Source: Halomonas sp. GFAJ-1 (lineage in GTDB: Bacteria > Pseudomonadota > Gammaproteobacteria > Pseudomonadales > Halomonadaceae). From it: a stretch of DNA of 64,000 nt. Positions 33,296 through 42,559 of this stretch are shown one piece after another. Positions within the stretch are counted from its first letter, which is position 1; the number at the start of each line of letters is the position of its first letter. Position numbers and translations under genes: made by a program. The notes under the pieces were generated by a model. The model was given only the letters and a program-made list of their open reading frames with translations, had not been told where the DNA came from and did not search any database. The DNA is taken from NCBI GenBank assembly GCA_002966495.1, contig CP016490.1, positions 1,240,001-1,304,000 of the forward strand, read 5' to 3'.

Positions 33296-34693
33296 TTAGC
33301 AGTTAGGTGGTGCTGGTGGCGGCAAATAGCGTTCAAGTAACTGGGCCGCATGTAGCACCTTGAGGTCTTGATATTTCCCCGCCACTAAGTGCAAACCTAC
33401 CGGCAGCCCCTGTTTATCTAGCCCGCAGGGAAGGGAAGCCGCGGGCTGCTGGGTTAGGTTGAAGGGATAGCTGAACGGCGTCCAGTCCATCCAATCTCGA
33501 TAGTGCTTGCCCGGTGGTACGTTGTGGCCCGCTGTAAAGGGTGCAATGGGCATCGTAGGCGTTACCAACAAGTCATAGCGTTCGTGAAAGGCGGCCATGT
33601 GGGCGGTCAATTCGCTGCGCTTACGCCGGGCGGCTAGGTAGGCAGAAAGCGATACGCCTTGCCCGCGCCGTGCAATCTCCAGAAAGCCAGGATCGAGCGC
33701 TACCTGTTGCTGTTCGTCGAGTTTTTCGAGTGCCTGCGTGGCCCCAGCAAACCAGAGCGTATTAAACGTTTTAAGCGGATCGCTAAAGCCAGGGTCAGTG
33801 CGTTCTACGGTGGCACCCAATGCTTCTAAATAAGCGATGGCTTCCTCAACTCGCTGGGCAATATCCGGAGCGACGTCTACGTAACCCAGGTTAGAGCTAA
33901 AAGCGATTCGCCAGCCTTGAAGGCTCGCTGGGGGCGGCGTGAGCCAGTCTGGCCCTGTTGGGTTTCCAGCGTAACCATCCCGGGCATCGGGCTGGGCCAT
34001 AACGCTGAGCATGAGGGCGCTATCACCTGCAGTGCGTGTCATGGGCCCTAAATGAGACAGCGTGCTCATGGTGCTGGCAGGCCACTGAGGCACCCAGCCG
34101 AAAGTGGGTTTAATACCAAACGTGCCGGTAAAGCTGCACGGAATACGTATGGAGCCACCCGCGTCGCTGCCCTGATGAAGCAGGCCCAGGTTAAGCGCCG
34201 CGGCAGCCCCCGCGCCGCCAGATGACCCTCCCGGCGTTAGCTCAGTATTCCATGGGTTGCGGGTGATGCCGTGCAGCGGGTTATCGGTGACGCCTTTCCA
34301 GCCAAATTCAGGCGAGGTGGTTTTGCCAACCACAATGGCCCCGGCATTGCGTAGGTGACGGCTAATGGGCGCATCTACCTCCCAGGGGCCATCCGGAACC
34401 GTGGTGGTGGAACCCAGCCGTGTAGGCAGGCCTTTGGTTAGGGTTAAGTCTTTAATCGTCACTGGAATGCCGTCTAGCGAGCCGCAGGGAGTGCCTGCTT
34501 GCCAGCGTCGCGCGGATTCAGCTGCTAAACGGCGGGCCTCTTTACCGTTAATACAGGTGAAGGCATTCACCTTGGGGTTATCTCGCTCAATACGCGTTAA
34601 GCAGTCCTCCACCAGCGTTTCCGGCGAGAGCGAGCCCTCGCTGAAACGTGCCAATGCATCAGTTGCCGTCAGGGTTTCATAGGTATCCGCCAT
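33296..34693 (-). CDS. amidase (amidase-signature family)
   Basis: A 465-residue hydrolase with the Ser-cisSer-Lys triad: Lys81 in VTIKDL, Ser157 in TPGGSSGGAG and Ser181 in GSDAGGSIRIP. Family members split carboxamides, including carbamoyl- and aryl-amides, or act in GatA. No gatB/gatC is near, so a catabolic amidase is likely. It starts right after the M20 hydrolase gene, with GAGGAG overlapping that gene's stop, and closes a five-gene operon. Confidence 0.87.
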   Translation of the reverse strand: MADTYETLTATDALARFSEGSLSPETLVEDCLTRIERDNPKVNAFTCINGKEARRLAAESARRWQAGTPCGSLDGIPVTIKDLTLTKGLPTRLGSTTTVPDGPWEVDAPISRHLRNAGAIVVGKTTSPEFGWKGVTDNPLHGITRNPWNTELTPGGSSGGAGAAAALNLGLLHQGSDAGGSIRIPCSFTGTFGIKPTFGWVPQWPASTMSTLSHLGPMTRTAGDSALMLSVMAQPDARDGYAGNPTGPDWLTPPPASLQGWRIAFSSNLGYVDVAPDIAQRVEEAIAYLEALGATVERTDPGFSDPLKTFNTLWFAGATQALEKLDEQQQVALDPGFLEIARRGQGVSLSAYLAARRKRSELTAHMAAFHERYDLLVTPTMPIAPFTAGHNVPPGKHYRDWMDWTPFSYPFNLTQQPAASLPCGLDKQGLPVGLHLVAGKYQDLKVLHAAQLLERYLPPPAPPNC

Positions 34694-34695
34694 GG

Positions 34696-35967
34696 TTACT
34701 CCTCACTTTTCACACCGGCCGCATTGAGCATGGCGTGCAGTAAGACGTTACAGCCTGCGTGTACGTGCTCGGGGGTGGCGCTTTCGATCTCGTTATGGCT
34801 AATGCCATCTTTGCAGGGAATAAAGATCATGGCGGCGGGGGCGACACGGCCAACAAACATCGCATCGTGCCCGGCTCCGCTGATGATATCCATGTGTGAC
34901 AGCTGCAGCTTTTCAGCGGCTTGTCGCACGCTATCCACGCATGCTTCATTGAAATGCTCAGGCGCAAAATCTGCGGTGGGGGTGAGCTCGTATTCCAGCC
35001 CGTGACGTTGGCAAATGTCTTCAACGGCGGTAGTCACCGCTTGGCCCATAGCGATTAGGGCTTCGGGTTCCCAGTGGCGCATATCCAGGGTCATTTTGAC
35101 TTGGCCGGGAATCACGTTGCGCGAACCTGGGTGTAGCGTCATACAGCCCACTGTGCCGCGCCCGTGGGGTTGGTGCTCATGGGCAATCCGGTTGAGTGCT
35201 TGGGTGACTTCTGCGGCCCCCATCATGGCATCCCGGCGAAGGTTCATCGGGGTGGGGCCCGCATGGGCTTCAAGCCCTGTGAGGGTTAAATCGAACCACT
35301 TCTGACCAAGCCCTCCGATAACGACGCCAATGGCGGTGTCGGTATCTTCGAGAATGGGGCCTTGCTCAATGTGAGGCTCGAAATAGGCTTTGATCTCGTT
35401 GGGGGAGACCTCATCACTGCCGCGATAATGAATCGCGTCTAAGGCATCGCTGACCGTGACACCATCGGCGTCGGTGCGCGCCATCATGGCGTCAAACGCC
35501 AGCTCACCGGTGAATACGCCAGAGCCCATCATACAGGGGGGGAATCGGCAGCCTTCTTCGTTCGTCCACGCGACCACTTCAATCGGCGATTGCGTGGTGA
35601 TGTTGTGCTGGTTTAGGGTGCGAATTACTTCAAGGCCAGACATGACACCGAAGCAGCCGTCGTATTTGCCGCCGGTGGGTTGGGTATCTAAATGACTACC
35701 TGCCATGACTGTTTTGGCTCTGGGGTCGCTACCTTCACGCCGGGCAAAAATATTGCCAATATTATCGATGCGAATCGTGCAGCCCTCAGCACGGCACCAC
35801 TGAATAAACAAGTCGCGGCCCTGGCGCTCTAAGTCGGTCAGCGCTTGGCGGTTCACACCGCCCTTCGGTGTGGCCCCTAGCTTGGCCATCTCCATGAGCG
35901 ACGCCCAAAGGCGATCGCTGTCAGTATGTAGGTTGGACTCTTTGATGGGGGTAACGTAGGTATTCAT
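34696..35967 (-). CDS. M20-family N-carbamoyl-amino-acid hydrolase / allantoate-type amidohydrolase
   Basis: A 423-residue zinc hydrolase of the HyuC/AllC/AmaB group that removes carbamoyl groups from N-carbamoyl amino acids, beta-ureidopropionate or ureidoglycolate-type substrates. Metal-site motifs: AGSHLDTQPTGGKYDG, WTNEEGCRFPPCMMGS, EPHIEQGPILE, plus the dimer-interface GLEAHAGPTPMNLRRDA. The proximity of a GntR regulator, symporter and amidase suggests uptake and breakdown of a ureido or amide compound. GAGGAG sits before the ATG. Confidence 0.85.
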   Translation of the reverse strand: MNTYVTPIKESNLHTDSDRLWASLMEMAKLGATPKGGVNRQALTDLERQGRDLFIQWCRAEGCTIRIDNIGNIFARREGSDPRAKTVMAGSHLDTQPTGGKYDGCFGVMSGLEVIRTLNQHNITTQSPIEVVAWTNEEGCRFPPCMMGSGVFTGELAFDAMMARTDADGVTVSDALDAIHYRGSDEVSPNEIKAYFEPHIEQGPILEDTDTAIGVVIGGLGQKWFDLTLTGLEAHAGPTPMNLRRDAMMGAAEVTQALNRIAHEHQPHGRGTVGCMTLHPGSRNVIPGQVKMTLDMRHWEPEALIAMGQAVTTAVEDICQRHGLEYELTPTADFAPEHFNEACVDSVRQAAEKLQLSHMDIISGAGHDAMFVGRVAPAAMIFIPCKDGISHNEIESATPEHVHAGCNVLLHAMLNAAGVKSEE

Positions 35968-35985
35968 CTCACTCTCCTCGCAAAG

Positions 35986-36816
35986 TTAAACGGATGTGTG
36001 TTCCGTTAGTAAGTCATGTAGCTTGGAACGGTGATTCTGATTATTGGATGAGTCATTGCTGACCAGCATCTGCTCAGCCATTTCTGCTTCCAGCGCACTC
36101 ATGTGATGTTCAGCATCGGCCATGTGCTCGGCCATGATCTGTCGCACATGCGGGGCATCTTCAGCGCGGTAGGCATCCACTAGCTGGCGGTGGTAATCCT
36201 GATTGGCGTGGTCGAACTTCTTTCGCTCCGGGACGTACGCTTTTTTAATCACCACCAAATCGCGCAGCATGTCGTTTAAGAACTGGCACATAAACGTGAG
36301 CAATGGGTTCGGGCAGGCGCGAGCCAGCAGCTGGTGAAACTCCAGCTCTAGAAAGCGCTGGTGTCGGTGATCCTCTTCATGACTCGCGCAGCAGGCGCAG
36401 GCCGACATATTGGCTTCCAGCTGTTGGAAGTCCTGCTCAGTGAGCTTACCCACCACGGAGGCCGCCAGTTCTACTTCCAGCAGTTTGCGTAACTGATATA
36501 CCTGCTTGCCATCCAATTGCTGGAAGTGCAGGAAGTTACGCAGCATGCGGCTGGCAGGCTCCATGCTAGGCTGATTAATGACTGCGCCTCCTTTAGGCCC
36601 GGTTTTTAATGTGATGAGCCCCTCAACCTCTAAGATCTTGAGCGCTTCGCGCACGGTGCCCTTAGCGCTACCGTAAAGCTCCATCAGCGCTTTTTCGTTG
36701 GGCAGCCGATCTCCTTCTCCCAGTGACTCTGCGGCGATCCAGCGCTTAATGTCATCGCTAATCAGCTCGGCAAGCTTGGGTCTGCGCGGTGAGGTTGAAA
36801 CAGGGGCTTGAGTCAT
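35986..36816 (-). CDS. GntR-family (FadR/FCD) transcriptional regulator
   Basis: A 276-residue regulator. N-terminal winged helix about residues 12-80 (GDRLPNEKALMELYGSAKGTVREALKILEVEGLI), then a helical FCD effector domain with metal-type His/Asp residues (EFHQLLARA, HQ-YHRQLVDAYRA, HMADAEHH). A Cys/His-rich loop (SACACCASHEEDHRH, about 138-152) is unusual. AAGGAG lies seven bases before ATG 36816. It sits between the symporter gene and the M20 hydrolase gene and presumably senses a metabolite of that pathway. Confidence 0.87.
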   Translation of the reverse strand: MTQAPVSTSPRRPKLAELISDDIKRWIAAESLGEGDRLPNEKALMELYGSAKGTVREALKILEVEGLITLKTGPKGGAVINQPSMEPASRMLRNFLHFQQLDGKQVYQLRKLLEVELAASVVGKLTEQDFQQLEANMSACACCASHEEDHRHQRFLELEFHQLLARACPNPLLTFMCQFLNDMLRDLVVIKKAYVPERKKFDHANQDYHRQLVDAYRAEDAPHVRQIMAEHMADAEHHMSALEAEMAEQMLVSNDSSNNQNHRSKLHDLLTEHTSV

Positions 36817-36827
36817 CAACCCACTCC

Positions 36828-38351
36828 TTATTGGTGGTTAGCGGTACTGGTGATTTCTTGCGTATAGGCGGGTAAGCGCTCGGGGTGGTATTCGGCATCA
36901 TAGTCATGGCGTGCTTGGGTAAAGCGTTCCACAACCGCTGTATCGCGGCGATGCAGTGCGTGGCTTAGCCCAACAAATAGCGCAGTGTTCAGTAATAAAC
37001 CCCAGATACCTGCATGGTATCCAAACGGTGCGCTTAGCGGGCCAAAGGTCATGAGTAGCACGCAGGCAACGCCCGCCCACAAACCCGCCAGTGCAGCAGT
37101 GGGGTGAGCTTTTTTCCAGGTGATGGCCCCTATGGTGGGAATGATCAACTGCGCGGTACCCGCCAATGCTGCAATACCAATCGTGACCAATACGCCTGGT
37201 ACGGTAAGAGCCATGACATAAGCCACTAACGAGAAGCCTACCAGCGATAAACGTCCGATATATACAATGCGCGCTTGGCTAGCATCACGATCGATATAGC
37301 GTTTGTAGATATCCATCGTCACCACGGTGGATACGGCGTGGATCTGCGAGTTGGCGGTGGACATAGCAGCTGACGCACCCGCTGCCATGATCAGTGATGC
37401 GAGTAGGTAAGGCGCATACTCCATCAGCATAATGGGCAAGATCTGATCAGGGTTTGCTATGTTGGGCTCAAGCAGCACGCCTGAGTAGCCAGACAGCACC
37501 GAACCGATATAGGCAAAGGCCGCCAAACCCAATAAAAACGGCATCAAGTTAAATAGCTTGCCGTGTTTAACCGAGTACATGCGTAGCCAAATTTGAGGGC
37601 CCATAAAGGCACCAATAGCGGTAATAGCAAACAGCGAGAACCACATGGAGTAGCCCATTGTGCCGTTAGGCCCAGGCAGCGTGAGATGGTCAGGAGAGGT
37701 TTGCTGAAGCTGACTAAATAATGCTGTGGGGCCACCTACCTGGGTGGAAATGTAGTAACCGGCATAGAGCATGCCGAAAAATAGCAGTGCGCCATAAATA
37801 ACGTCAGTCCAGGCGATAGCACGGATACCACCAATCCATACGTAGATAATAATAATGAAGTAAAACAGCAGCGCGGCGAGCCAGAAAGGAATCAACCCAC
37901 CTGAGGCAACCTCGATTAAATAAGCGCCGCCGGTTAGCTGGATCTGGAGATAAGGTACGGTGAAAATCAGCGTAATAGCGGCAACGGTAATGCGCAGTGC
38001 CTCGCTATTATAAAAATCGCCAATTAAATCTGAAGGTGTTAAGTAATTGAAACGTTTGCCTAAAAACCACACCCGTTTGCCTATCCAGTAATACATAAAG
38101 CCAAACAGGAGGTTCCAGGCCAGCGCTGTGAGAAAAACTGGCCCGTTGGTATAAAACGTGGCATTAGAGCCGAGGAACGCAAACGCGCTCCACCAGGTTG
38201 CCGCGACGGTGAAGAAGACCGCGATACTTCCCATGGCACGACCTTGGACAAAAAAGTCCTCGCTGGTTTCTTGCGATTGACGTGCCGATAAAACCCCTAC
38301 CATCAAGGGGATAATCATAAAAGCTGCAATAATTAATAAGCTGCCAGTCAT
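36828..38351 (-). CDS. sodium:solute symporter (SSS family)
   Basis: A 507-residue protein with about 13 hydrophobic segments. SSS features include RQSQETSEDFFVQGRAMGSIAV at the start, the GGAYLIE and GASAAMSTANSQIHAVSTVVTMDIY region, and RLSLVGFSLVAYVMAL. It imports a small organic solute with sodium. The DUF3311 gene ends 15 bases upstream, a common pairing for this subfamily. Substrate unknown; linked enzymes point to an amide, ureide or carbamoyl amino acid. Confidence 0.87.
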   Translation of the reverse strand: MTGSLLIIAAFMIIPLMVGVLSARQSQETSEDFFVQGRAMGSIAVFFTVAATWWSAFAFLGSNATFYTNGPVFLTALAWNLLFGFMYYWIGKRVWFLGKRFNYLTPSDLIGDFYNSEALRITVAAITLIFTVPYLQIQLTGGAYLIEVASGGLIPFWLAALLFYFIIIIYVWIGGIRAIAWTDVIYGALLFFGMLYAGYYISTQVGGPTALFSQLQQTSPDHLTLPGPNGTMGYSMWFSLFAITAIGAFMGPQIWLRMYSVKHGKLFNLMPFLLGLAAFAYIGSVLSGYSGVLLEPNIANPDQILPIMLMEYAPYLLASLIMAAGASAAMSTANSQIHAVSTVVTMDIYKRYIDRDASQARIVYIGRLSLVGFSLVAYVMALTVPGVLVTIGIAALAGTAQLIIPTIGAITWKKAHPTAALAGLWAGVACVLLMTFGPLSAPFGYHAGIWGLLLNTALFVGLSHALHRRDTAVVERFTQARHDYDAEYHPERLPAYTQEITSTANHQ

Positions 38352-38366
38352 GGTTAATCCCCTTGG

Positions 38367-38609
38367 TTACAGCTGTTTAGCTGCGTGGATAGTGGATGGT
38401 TCGGGGCTGCCCCAATTGGTGAAATAAGCCACCAAAAACAGCGCCGTTAATGCAAACCACCAGAACAAGTTCCACACCAGAAGGAAGGGGAGACCCATCA
38501 CCATGGGCTCTATGCGGTTAGCCAGCATAATGATGGGGCTTTCCAGCATAAAAAAGCTGAAAAGCATGCCGCTATAAATAGATAGCTTTAAGGGTGTTAA
38601 GTATTTCAT
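38367..38609 (-). CDS. DUF3311-type small membrane protein
   Basis: An 80-residue protein with two hydrophobic helices (residues about 10-31 and 42-65) and the ending FTNWGSPEP. Small DUF3311 proteins regularly precede SSS symporters and may be accessory subunits. It is the first gene of the five-gene minus-strand operon that runs to the amidase. Confidence 0.75.
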   Translation of the reverse strand: MKYLTPLKLSIYSGMLFSFFMLESPIIMLANRIEPMVMGLPFLLVWNLFWWFALTALFLVAYFTNWGSPEPSTIHAAKQL

Positions 38610-38916
38610 AGCAAGATAGCCCTTTGTTTATGTTGGATTTGTGAGCATGAATGACAGTGCACCCAGCCAATAACAGCGCTGTTGGTGCGCATGTGCTATG
38701 CGGGTACTGCTTAGGCGTGTTCCACTGATTTTTTGTATTTATTCGTATAAATATAAGAATTAGGCGTTTTAAATCGCTACGTCAAGGTGGGTAAGCGCAA
38801 TTTGGTTCTCTGTTACGTATAAATTATCTAACGTGAACAAAAGAAAAGCATAATTTTATAAACGTGTTTGGTGGCGCATGCTGTGGCTATGTCTCATAGG
38901 GCCGGAGCTGGACACC
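38610..38916. other. divergent intergenic region
   Basis: About 300 bases between the starts of the DUF3311-led operon (leftward) and the aminotransferase-mmsA pair (rightward). AT-rich near the aminotransferase. No gene and no long inverted repeat found; promoters for both units must be here. Confidence 0.5.
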
Positions 38917-40290
38917 ATGTTTAGTTTAAAAAGCAATACAATCTCGCAATCCTCAGAGGGGGCTATTGAAGACCGCCCCTCCCATTCTGCGCTGAATCAG
39001 CACTACTGGATGCCGTTTAGCGCCAACCGCGACTTTCATGCGAACCCGCGTGTTATTACCGGGGCGGAAGGGCGCTATTACATTGATGACCAGGGCCGTA
39101 AGTTATTCGATTCGCTTTCCGGACTATGGACCTGCGGCGCGGGCCATAACCGTGAAGAAATTCAAAAAGCCGTGGCGGCGCAGTTAGGCAGCCTCGACTT
39201 TGCCCCTGGCTTCCAAATTGCCCACCCGTTGGCGTTCAAACTGGCGGAAAAGATCGCCAGCTTAACGCCTGCTGGGCTGGATCACGTGTTTTTTACCAAC
39301 TCAGGTTCAGAAGCCGCCGACACCTCGGTCAAGATGGCCAAGGCGTACTGGCGGCTCAAAGGTAAGCCGGAAAAAACCCGCATGATTGGCCGCGCTAAGG
39401 GCTACCACGGGGTGAATATTGGCGGCACCAGCCTGGGTGGTATTGGCGGCAACCGTAAACACTATGGCCAGTTGATGGACGTCACCCATCTGCCCCATAC
39501 CCTTCAGGCGGACCACGCCTTCACCCGTGGCCAAGCGGAAACCGGCGCTGAGCTTGCCGATGCACTGCTGGAGCAAATTGCGCTACACGATGCCTCCACC
39601 ATAGCGGCGGTGATTGTAGAGCCGATGTCAGGTTCTGCAGGGGTGATCGTGCCACCCAAAGGCTATTTAGATCGGCTGCGCGAGATTTGCACCGCCCACG
39701 ATATTTTGCTGATTTTTGACGAGGTTATTACCGCCTTTGGGCGCAGCGGCGCAACCACCGGCGCTGAAGCCTTTGGCGTGACGCCGGATATCATGAACGT
39801 GGCCAAGCAGATCACCAACGGCGCGATCCCCATGGGGGCGGTGATTGCCTCTAGTGAAATTTTCGACACCTTTATGCATGCAGGCGGCCCCCAGCACGCC
39901 GTTGAGTTCCCCCATGGCTATACCTATAGCGCCCACCCGGTGGCTTGCGCCGCGGGTCTGGCGGCGCTTGAAATGATGGAGCGTGAGAACTTCCCCTCTC
40001 AGGTCAGCGCCATTGCGCCTACCTTTGAGCAGAAGCTGCATGCCCTGAAAGGCCGCAACCATATTGTCGATATTCGTAACTACGGCTTAGCCGGTGCGAT
40101 TCAGCTAACGCCCCGGGATGGCGACCCAACAATTCGCCCCCGCGATGCCCACATGGCGCTCTGGGAAGCGGGCTTCTACGTTCGTTACGGCGGCGACACG
40201 CTGCAGTTTGGCCCCCCCTTCGGCACCACCGAGGCTGAGTTAGAGCGGCTGTTCGATGCCGTAGCCACCACCTTGGATTCATTAGCATAA
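38917..40290 (+). CDS. omega-amino acid:pyruvate (beta-alanine:pyruvate) aminotransferase
   Basis: A 457-residue class-III PLP aminotransferase. NQHYWMPFSANRDF, LSGLWTCGAGHNR, FTNSGSEAADTSVKMAKAY, GRAKGYHGVNIGGTSLGG, LIFDEVITAFGR and the PLP lysine in NVAKQITNGAIPMG are features of the beta-alanine:pyruvate branch, which gives malonate semialdehyde and alanine. ATG 38917 was chosen (GGAG upstream); the frame is open to 38878. mmsA follows 49 bases later. Beta-alanine would come from the pyrimidine pathway encoded at 43.9-50.4 kb. Confidence 0.88.
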   Translation: MFSLKSNTISQSSEGAIEDRPSHSALNQHYWMPFSANRDFHANPRVITGAEGRYYIDDQGRKLFDSLSGLWTCGAGHNREEIQKAVAAQLGSLDFAPGFQIAHPLAFKLAEKIASLTPAGLDHVFFTNSGSEAADTSVKMAKAYWRLKGKPEKTRMIGRAKGYHGVNIGGTSLGGIGGNRKHYGQLMDVTHLPHTLQADHAFTRGQAETGAELADALLEQIALHDASTIAAVIVEPMSGSAGVIVPPKGYLDRLREICTAHDILLIFDEVITAFGRSGATTGAEAFGVTPDIMNVAKQITNGAIPMGAVIASSEIFDTFMHAGGPQHAVEFPHGYTYSAHPVACAAGLAALEMMERENFPSQVSAIAPTFEQKLHALKGRNHIVDIRNYGLAGAIQLTPRDGDPTIRPRDAHMALWEAGFYVRYGGDTLQFGPPFGTTEAELERLFDAVATTLDSLA

Positions 40291-40339
40291 GATGCGTTAG
40301 CGTCACCTTCACTGCCATAACCTGTTTTGGAGTTACCGT

Positions 40340-41836
40340 ATGAGCGTTGTTTCCCACCTGATTAACGGCGAGTTAGTTGAAAGTAAGCGCACGCTGGAGG
40401 TCACCAACCCCTCAACGGGCCAAGTGATTCGCCAAGTCGCTGATGCGGATGCCGCCGATGTAGAGCGTGCCATTTCCGCTGCCCAGGCGGCCTTTCCCGC
40501 CTGGCGCGATACACCGCCTGCCAAGCGTACCCAAGTGATGTACCGCTTTAAGCAGTTACTGGAAGAACACGCCGACCGCTTGGTGCAGTTGGTCAGTGAA
40601 GAGCATGGCAAGACGGTGGAAGACGCCATGGGCGAGCTTAAGCGCGGCATCGAGAACGTCGAGTACGCCTGCGGCGTGCCGGAGCTATTAAAAGGCGAGT
40701 ACTCCCATAACGTGGGGCCGGGCATTGATGCCTGGTCTAACTTCCAGCCGCTGGGCGTGGTGGCGGGCATTACCCCGTTTAACTTTCCCGCCATGGTGCC
40801 GCTGTGGATGTACCCGATGGCGATTGCCTGCGGTAACACCTTTATTCTGAAACCTTCCGAAAAAGACCCATCGGCGGCCATGGCCGTGGCCGAACTGCTG
40901 CAAGAAGCGGGGCTGCCTAAAGGTGTGATGAATGTCATCCACGGCGGGCGCGAAGCGGTGGAAACATTGCTAGATGCCAAGGCGGTTAAAGCCATTTCGT
41001 TTGTGGGTTCCACGCCCGTGGCGGAAGCGATTTATTCCCGTGGCTCGGCGGCGGGCAAGCGCGTTCAGGCCTTGGGTGGGGCGAAGAACCATGCGGTGGT
41101 TCTCCCGGACGCCGACCTGGAGAACGCCGCCAATACGCTCATGGGCGCCGCCTACGGCAGCTGCGGCGAGCGCTGCATGGCGATTTCGGTGGCGGTATGC
41201 GTAGGTGATGAGACCGCCGATCGGCTAGTTGAAACCCTGCTGCCTAAAATTGCCGAGCTCAAGGTGGGTCCCGGCACCGATAAGGGCTTGGATATGGGGC
41301 CGCTGGTCACCGCAGAGCATCGCGATAAAGTGCTCGGCTTCATCGAAGATGGTGTTAACGCCGGGGCAACGCTGGTTGCCGACGGCCGCAGCCTGAAAGT
41401 GTCCGGTCATGAAGAGGGCTACTTTGTCGGTGGCTGCCTGTTCGATAACGTCACCGCTGAAATGCGCATTTATCAGGAAGAGATCTTCGGCCCGGTACTC
41501 TGCGTGGTGCGGGTTGGCAGCTTAGATGACGCCATGCAGCTGATCAACGACCACGAATACGGCAACGGCACCTGCCTGTTTACCCGCGATGGTGAAGCTG
41601 CCCGGCGCTTTACCGATGGCATTGAAGTGGGCATGGTGGGGGTAAACGTACCGCTACCGGTGCCTGTGGCCTATCACAGCTTTGGTGGTTGGAAACGCTC
41701 GCTGTTTGGGGACCTCCACGCCTACGGGCCAGACTCAGTGCGCTTCTATACCCGCCGTAAAGCGGTCTCCCAGCGCTGGCCTTCGGCGAGTGAAGCCACA
41801 CGGGCGGAGTTCTCGTTTCCTACTAACCAGCGTTGA
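40340..41836 (+). CDS. mmsA: CoA-acylating methylmalonate/malonate-semialdehyde dehydrogenase
   Basis: A 498-residue aldehyde dehydrogenase of the MmsA type, converting malonate semialdehyde to acetyl-CoA (and methylmalonate semialdehyde to propionyl-CoA) with loss of CO2. MmsA signatures: GITPFNFPAMVPLWMYPMA, FVGSTPVAEAIY, ALGGAKNHAVVLPDAD and the catalytic Cys279 in CGERCMAIS. The glutamate base of ordinary ALDHs is replaced, as in the family. TTTTGGAG precedes the ATG. Paired with the aminotransferase, it completes beta-alanine use. Confidence 0.93.
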   Translation: MSVVSHLINGELVESKRTLEVTNPSTGQVIRQVADADAADVERAISAAQAAFPAWRDTPPAKRTQVMYRFKQLLEEHADRLVQLVSEEHGKTVEDAMGELKRGIENVEYACGVPELLKGEYSHNVGPGIDAWSNFQPLGVVAGITPFNFPAMVPLWMYPMAIACGNTFILKPSEKDPSAAMAVAELLQEAGLPKGVMNVIHGGREAVETLLDAKAVKAISFVGSTPVAEAIYSRGSAAGKRVQALGGAKNHAVVLPDADLENAANTLMGAAYGSCGERCMAISVAVCVGDETADRLVETLLPKIAELKVGPGTDKGLDMGPLVTAEHRDKVLGFIEDGVNAGATLVADGRSLKVSGHEEGYFVGGCLFDNVTAEMRIYQEEIFGPVLCVVRVGSLDDAMQLINDHEYGNGTCLFTRDGEAARRFTDGIEVGMVGVNVPLPVPVAYHSFGGWKRSLFGDLHAYGPDSVRFYTRRKAVSQRWPSASEATRAEFSFPTNQR

Positions 41837-41864
41837 CGCCGCAGGCTAACTGCGCCATCTTCTC

Positions 41865-41896
41865 TGCACCACCGCTGGGCGGTGGTGCATTTTTTT
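41865..41896 (+). terminator. rho-independent terminator after mmsA
   Basis: TGCACCACCGC-TGG-GCGGTGGTGCA is an 11-pair stem followed by seven T, 29 bases past the mmsA stop. It separates mmsA from the TetR-type gene and argues for the GTG 41939 start of the latter. Confidence 0.92.
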
Positions 41897-41938
41897 GTGC
41901 GTATTTTTCAGCGGTCAGGGTCGCAAGGGACGAGCAGC

Positions 41939-42559
41939 GTGGCGAGAACACAGGACGAAATCCGGCAAACGAACGTAAAAAAGATTCTACAAGCGGCGGA
42001 GCAGCTGTTTGCTGAGAAAGGTTACGCCGGTGCCTCGATGGGAGAAATCGCCCAACTGGCAAATATTCCCAAATCTAACGTGCACTACTACTTCTCTACA
42101 AAGAAAGCGCTTTACCAAGAAGTGCTGCTGGCGCTGTTAGAAGTGTGGAAGCAAGACGCGCTCTGTTTCGAGCTATACGATGATCCTCGCGTAGTGCTCA
42201 CCAGCTACATTCGCGCCAAGATGAATCACTCCCGCTACCGTGCCCACGGCTCCAAAATCTGGGCAGCGGAGGTCATGCAGGGCGCTCCGATTCTGAAAGA
42301 TCGCCTGCGCGATAATCTTTATGAATGGGCCAAGCTGAAAGAGTCGAAAATCCGCGAATGGATCGAGTCCGGCCAGATTACCCCCGTCGAGCCCTCTTAC
42401 CTGCTCTATATGATCTGGGCCTCCACCCAGCACTACGCCGACTTCGACTATCAAATTGCGTTGCTGAACGACGATAAACCGCTGGACGATTTGCAGTTTG
42501 AAAAAGCCGTTCAGTCAGTGACCACGGTAATTTTAAGAGGCATTGGGCTGACGGCTTAG
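41939..42559 (+). CDS. TetR-family regulator (RutR-like)
   Basis: A 206-residue regulator. The helix-turn-helix is in the first 60 residues (ILQAAEQLFAEKGYAGASMGEIAQLANIPKSNVHYYFSTKKALY). The C-terminal part (SKIWAAEVMQGAPIL, YLLYMIWASTQHYADFDYQI) resembles the RutR/YcdC ligand domain, which binds uracil in E. coli. The pyrimidine genes nearby agree with that, but I leave the symbol blank. GTG 41939 is used with AAGGGACGAG upstream; an upstream in-frame GTG at 41882 lies inside the terminator. Its stop overlaps that of pcs. Confidence 0.83.
   Translation: MARTQDEIRQTNVKKILQAAEQLFAEKGYAGASMGEIAQLANIPKSNVHYYFSTKKALYQEVLLALLEVWKQDALCFELYDDPRVVLTSYIRAKMNHSRYRAHGSKIWAAEVMQGAPILKDRLRDNLYEWAKLKESKIREWIESGQITPVEPSYLLYMIWASTQHYADFDYQIALLNDDKPLDDLQFEKAVQSVTTVILRGIGLTA

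Noticed and set aside
41882..41938. Earlier GTG start for the TetR-type regulator
   Set aside because: It lies within the mmsA terminator stem, and the extra 19 residues are not typical of the family.
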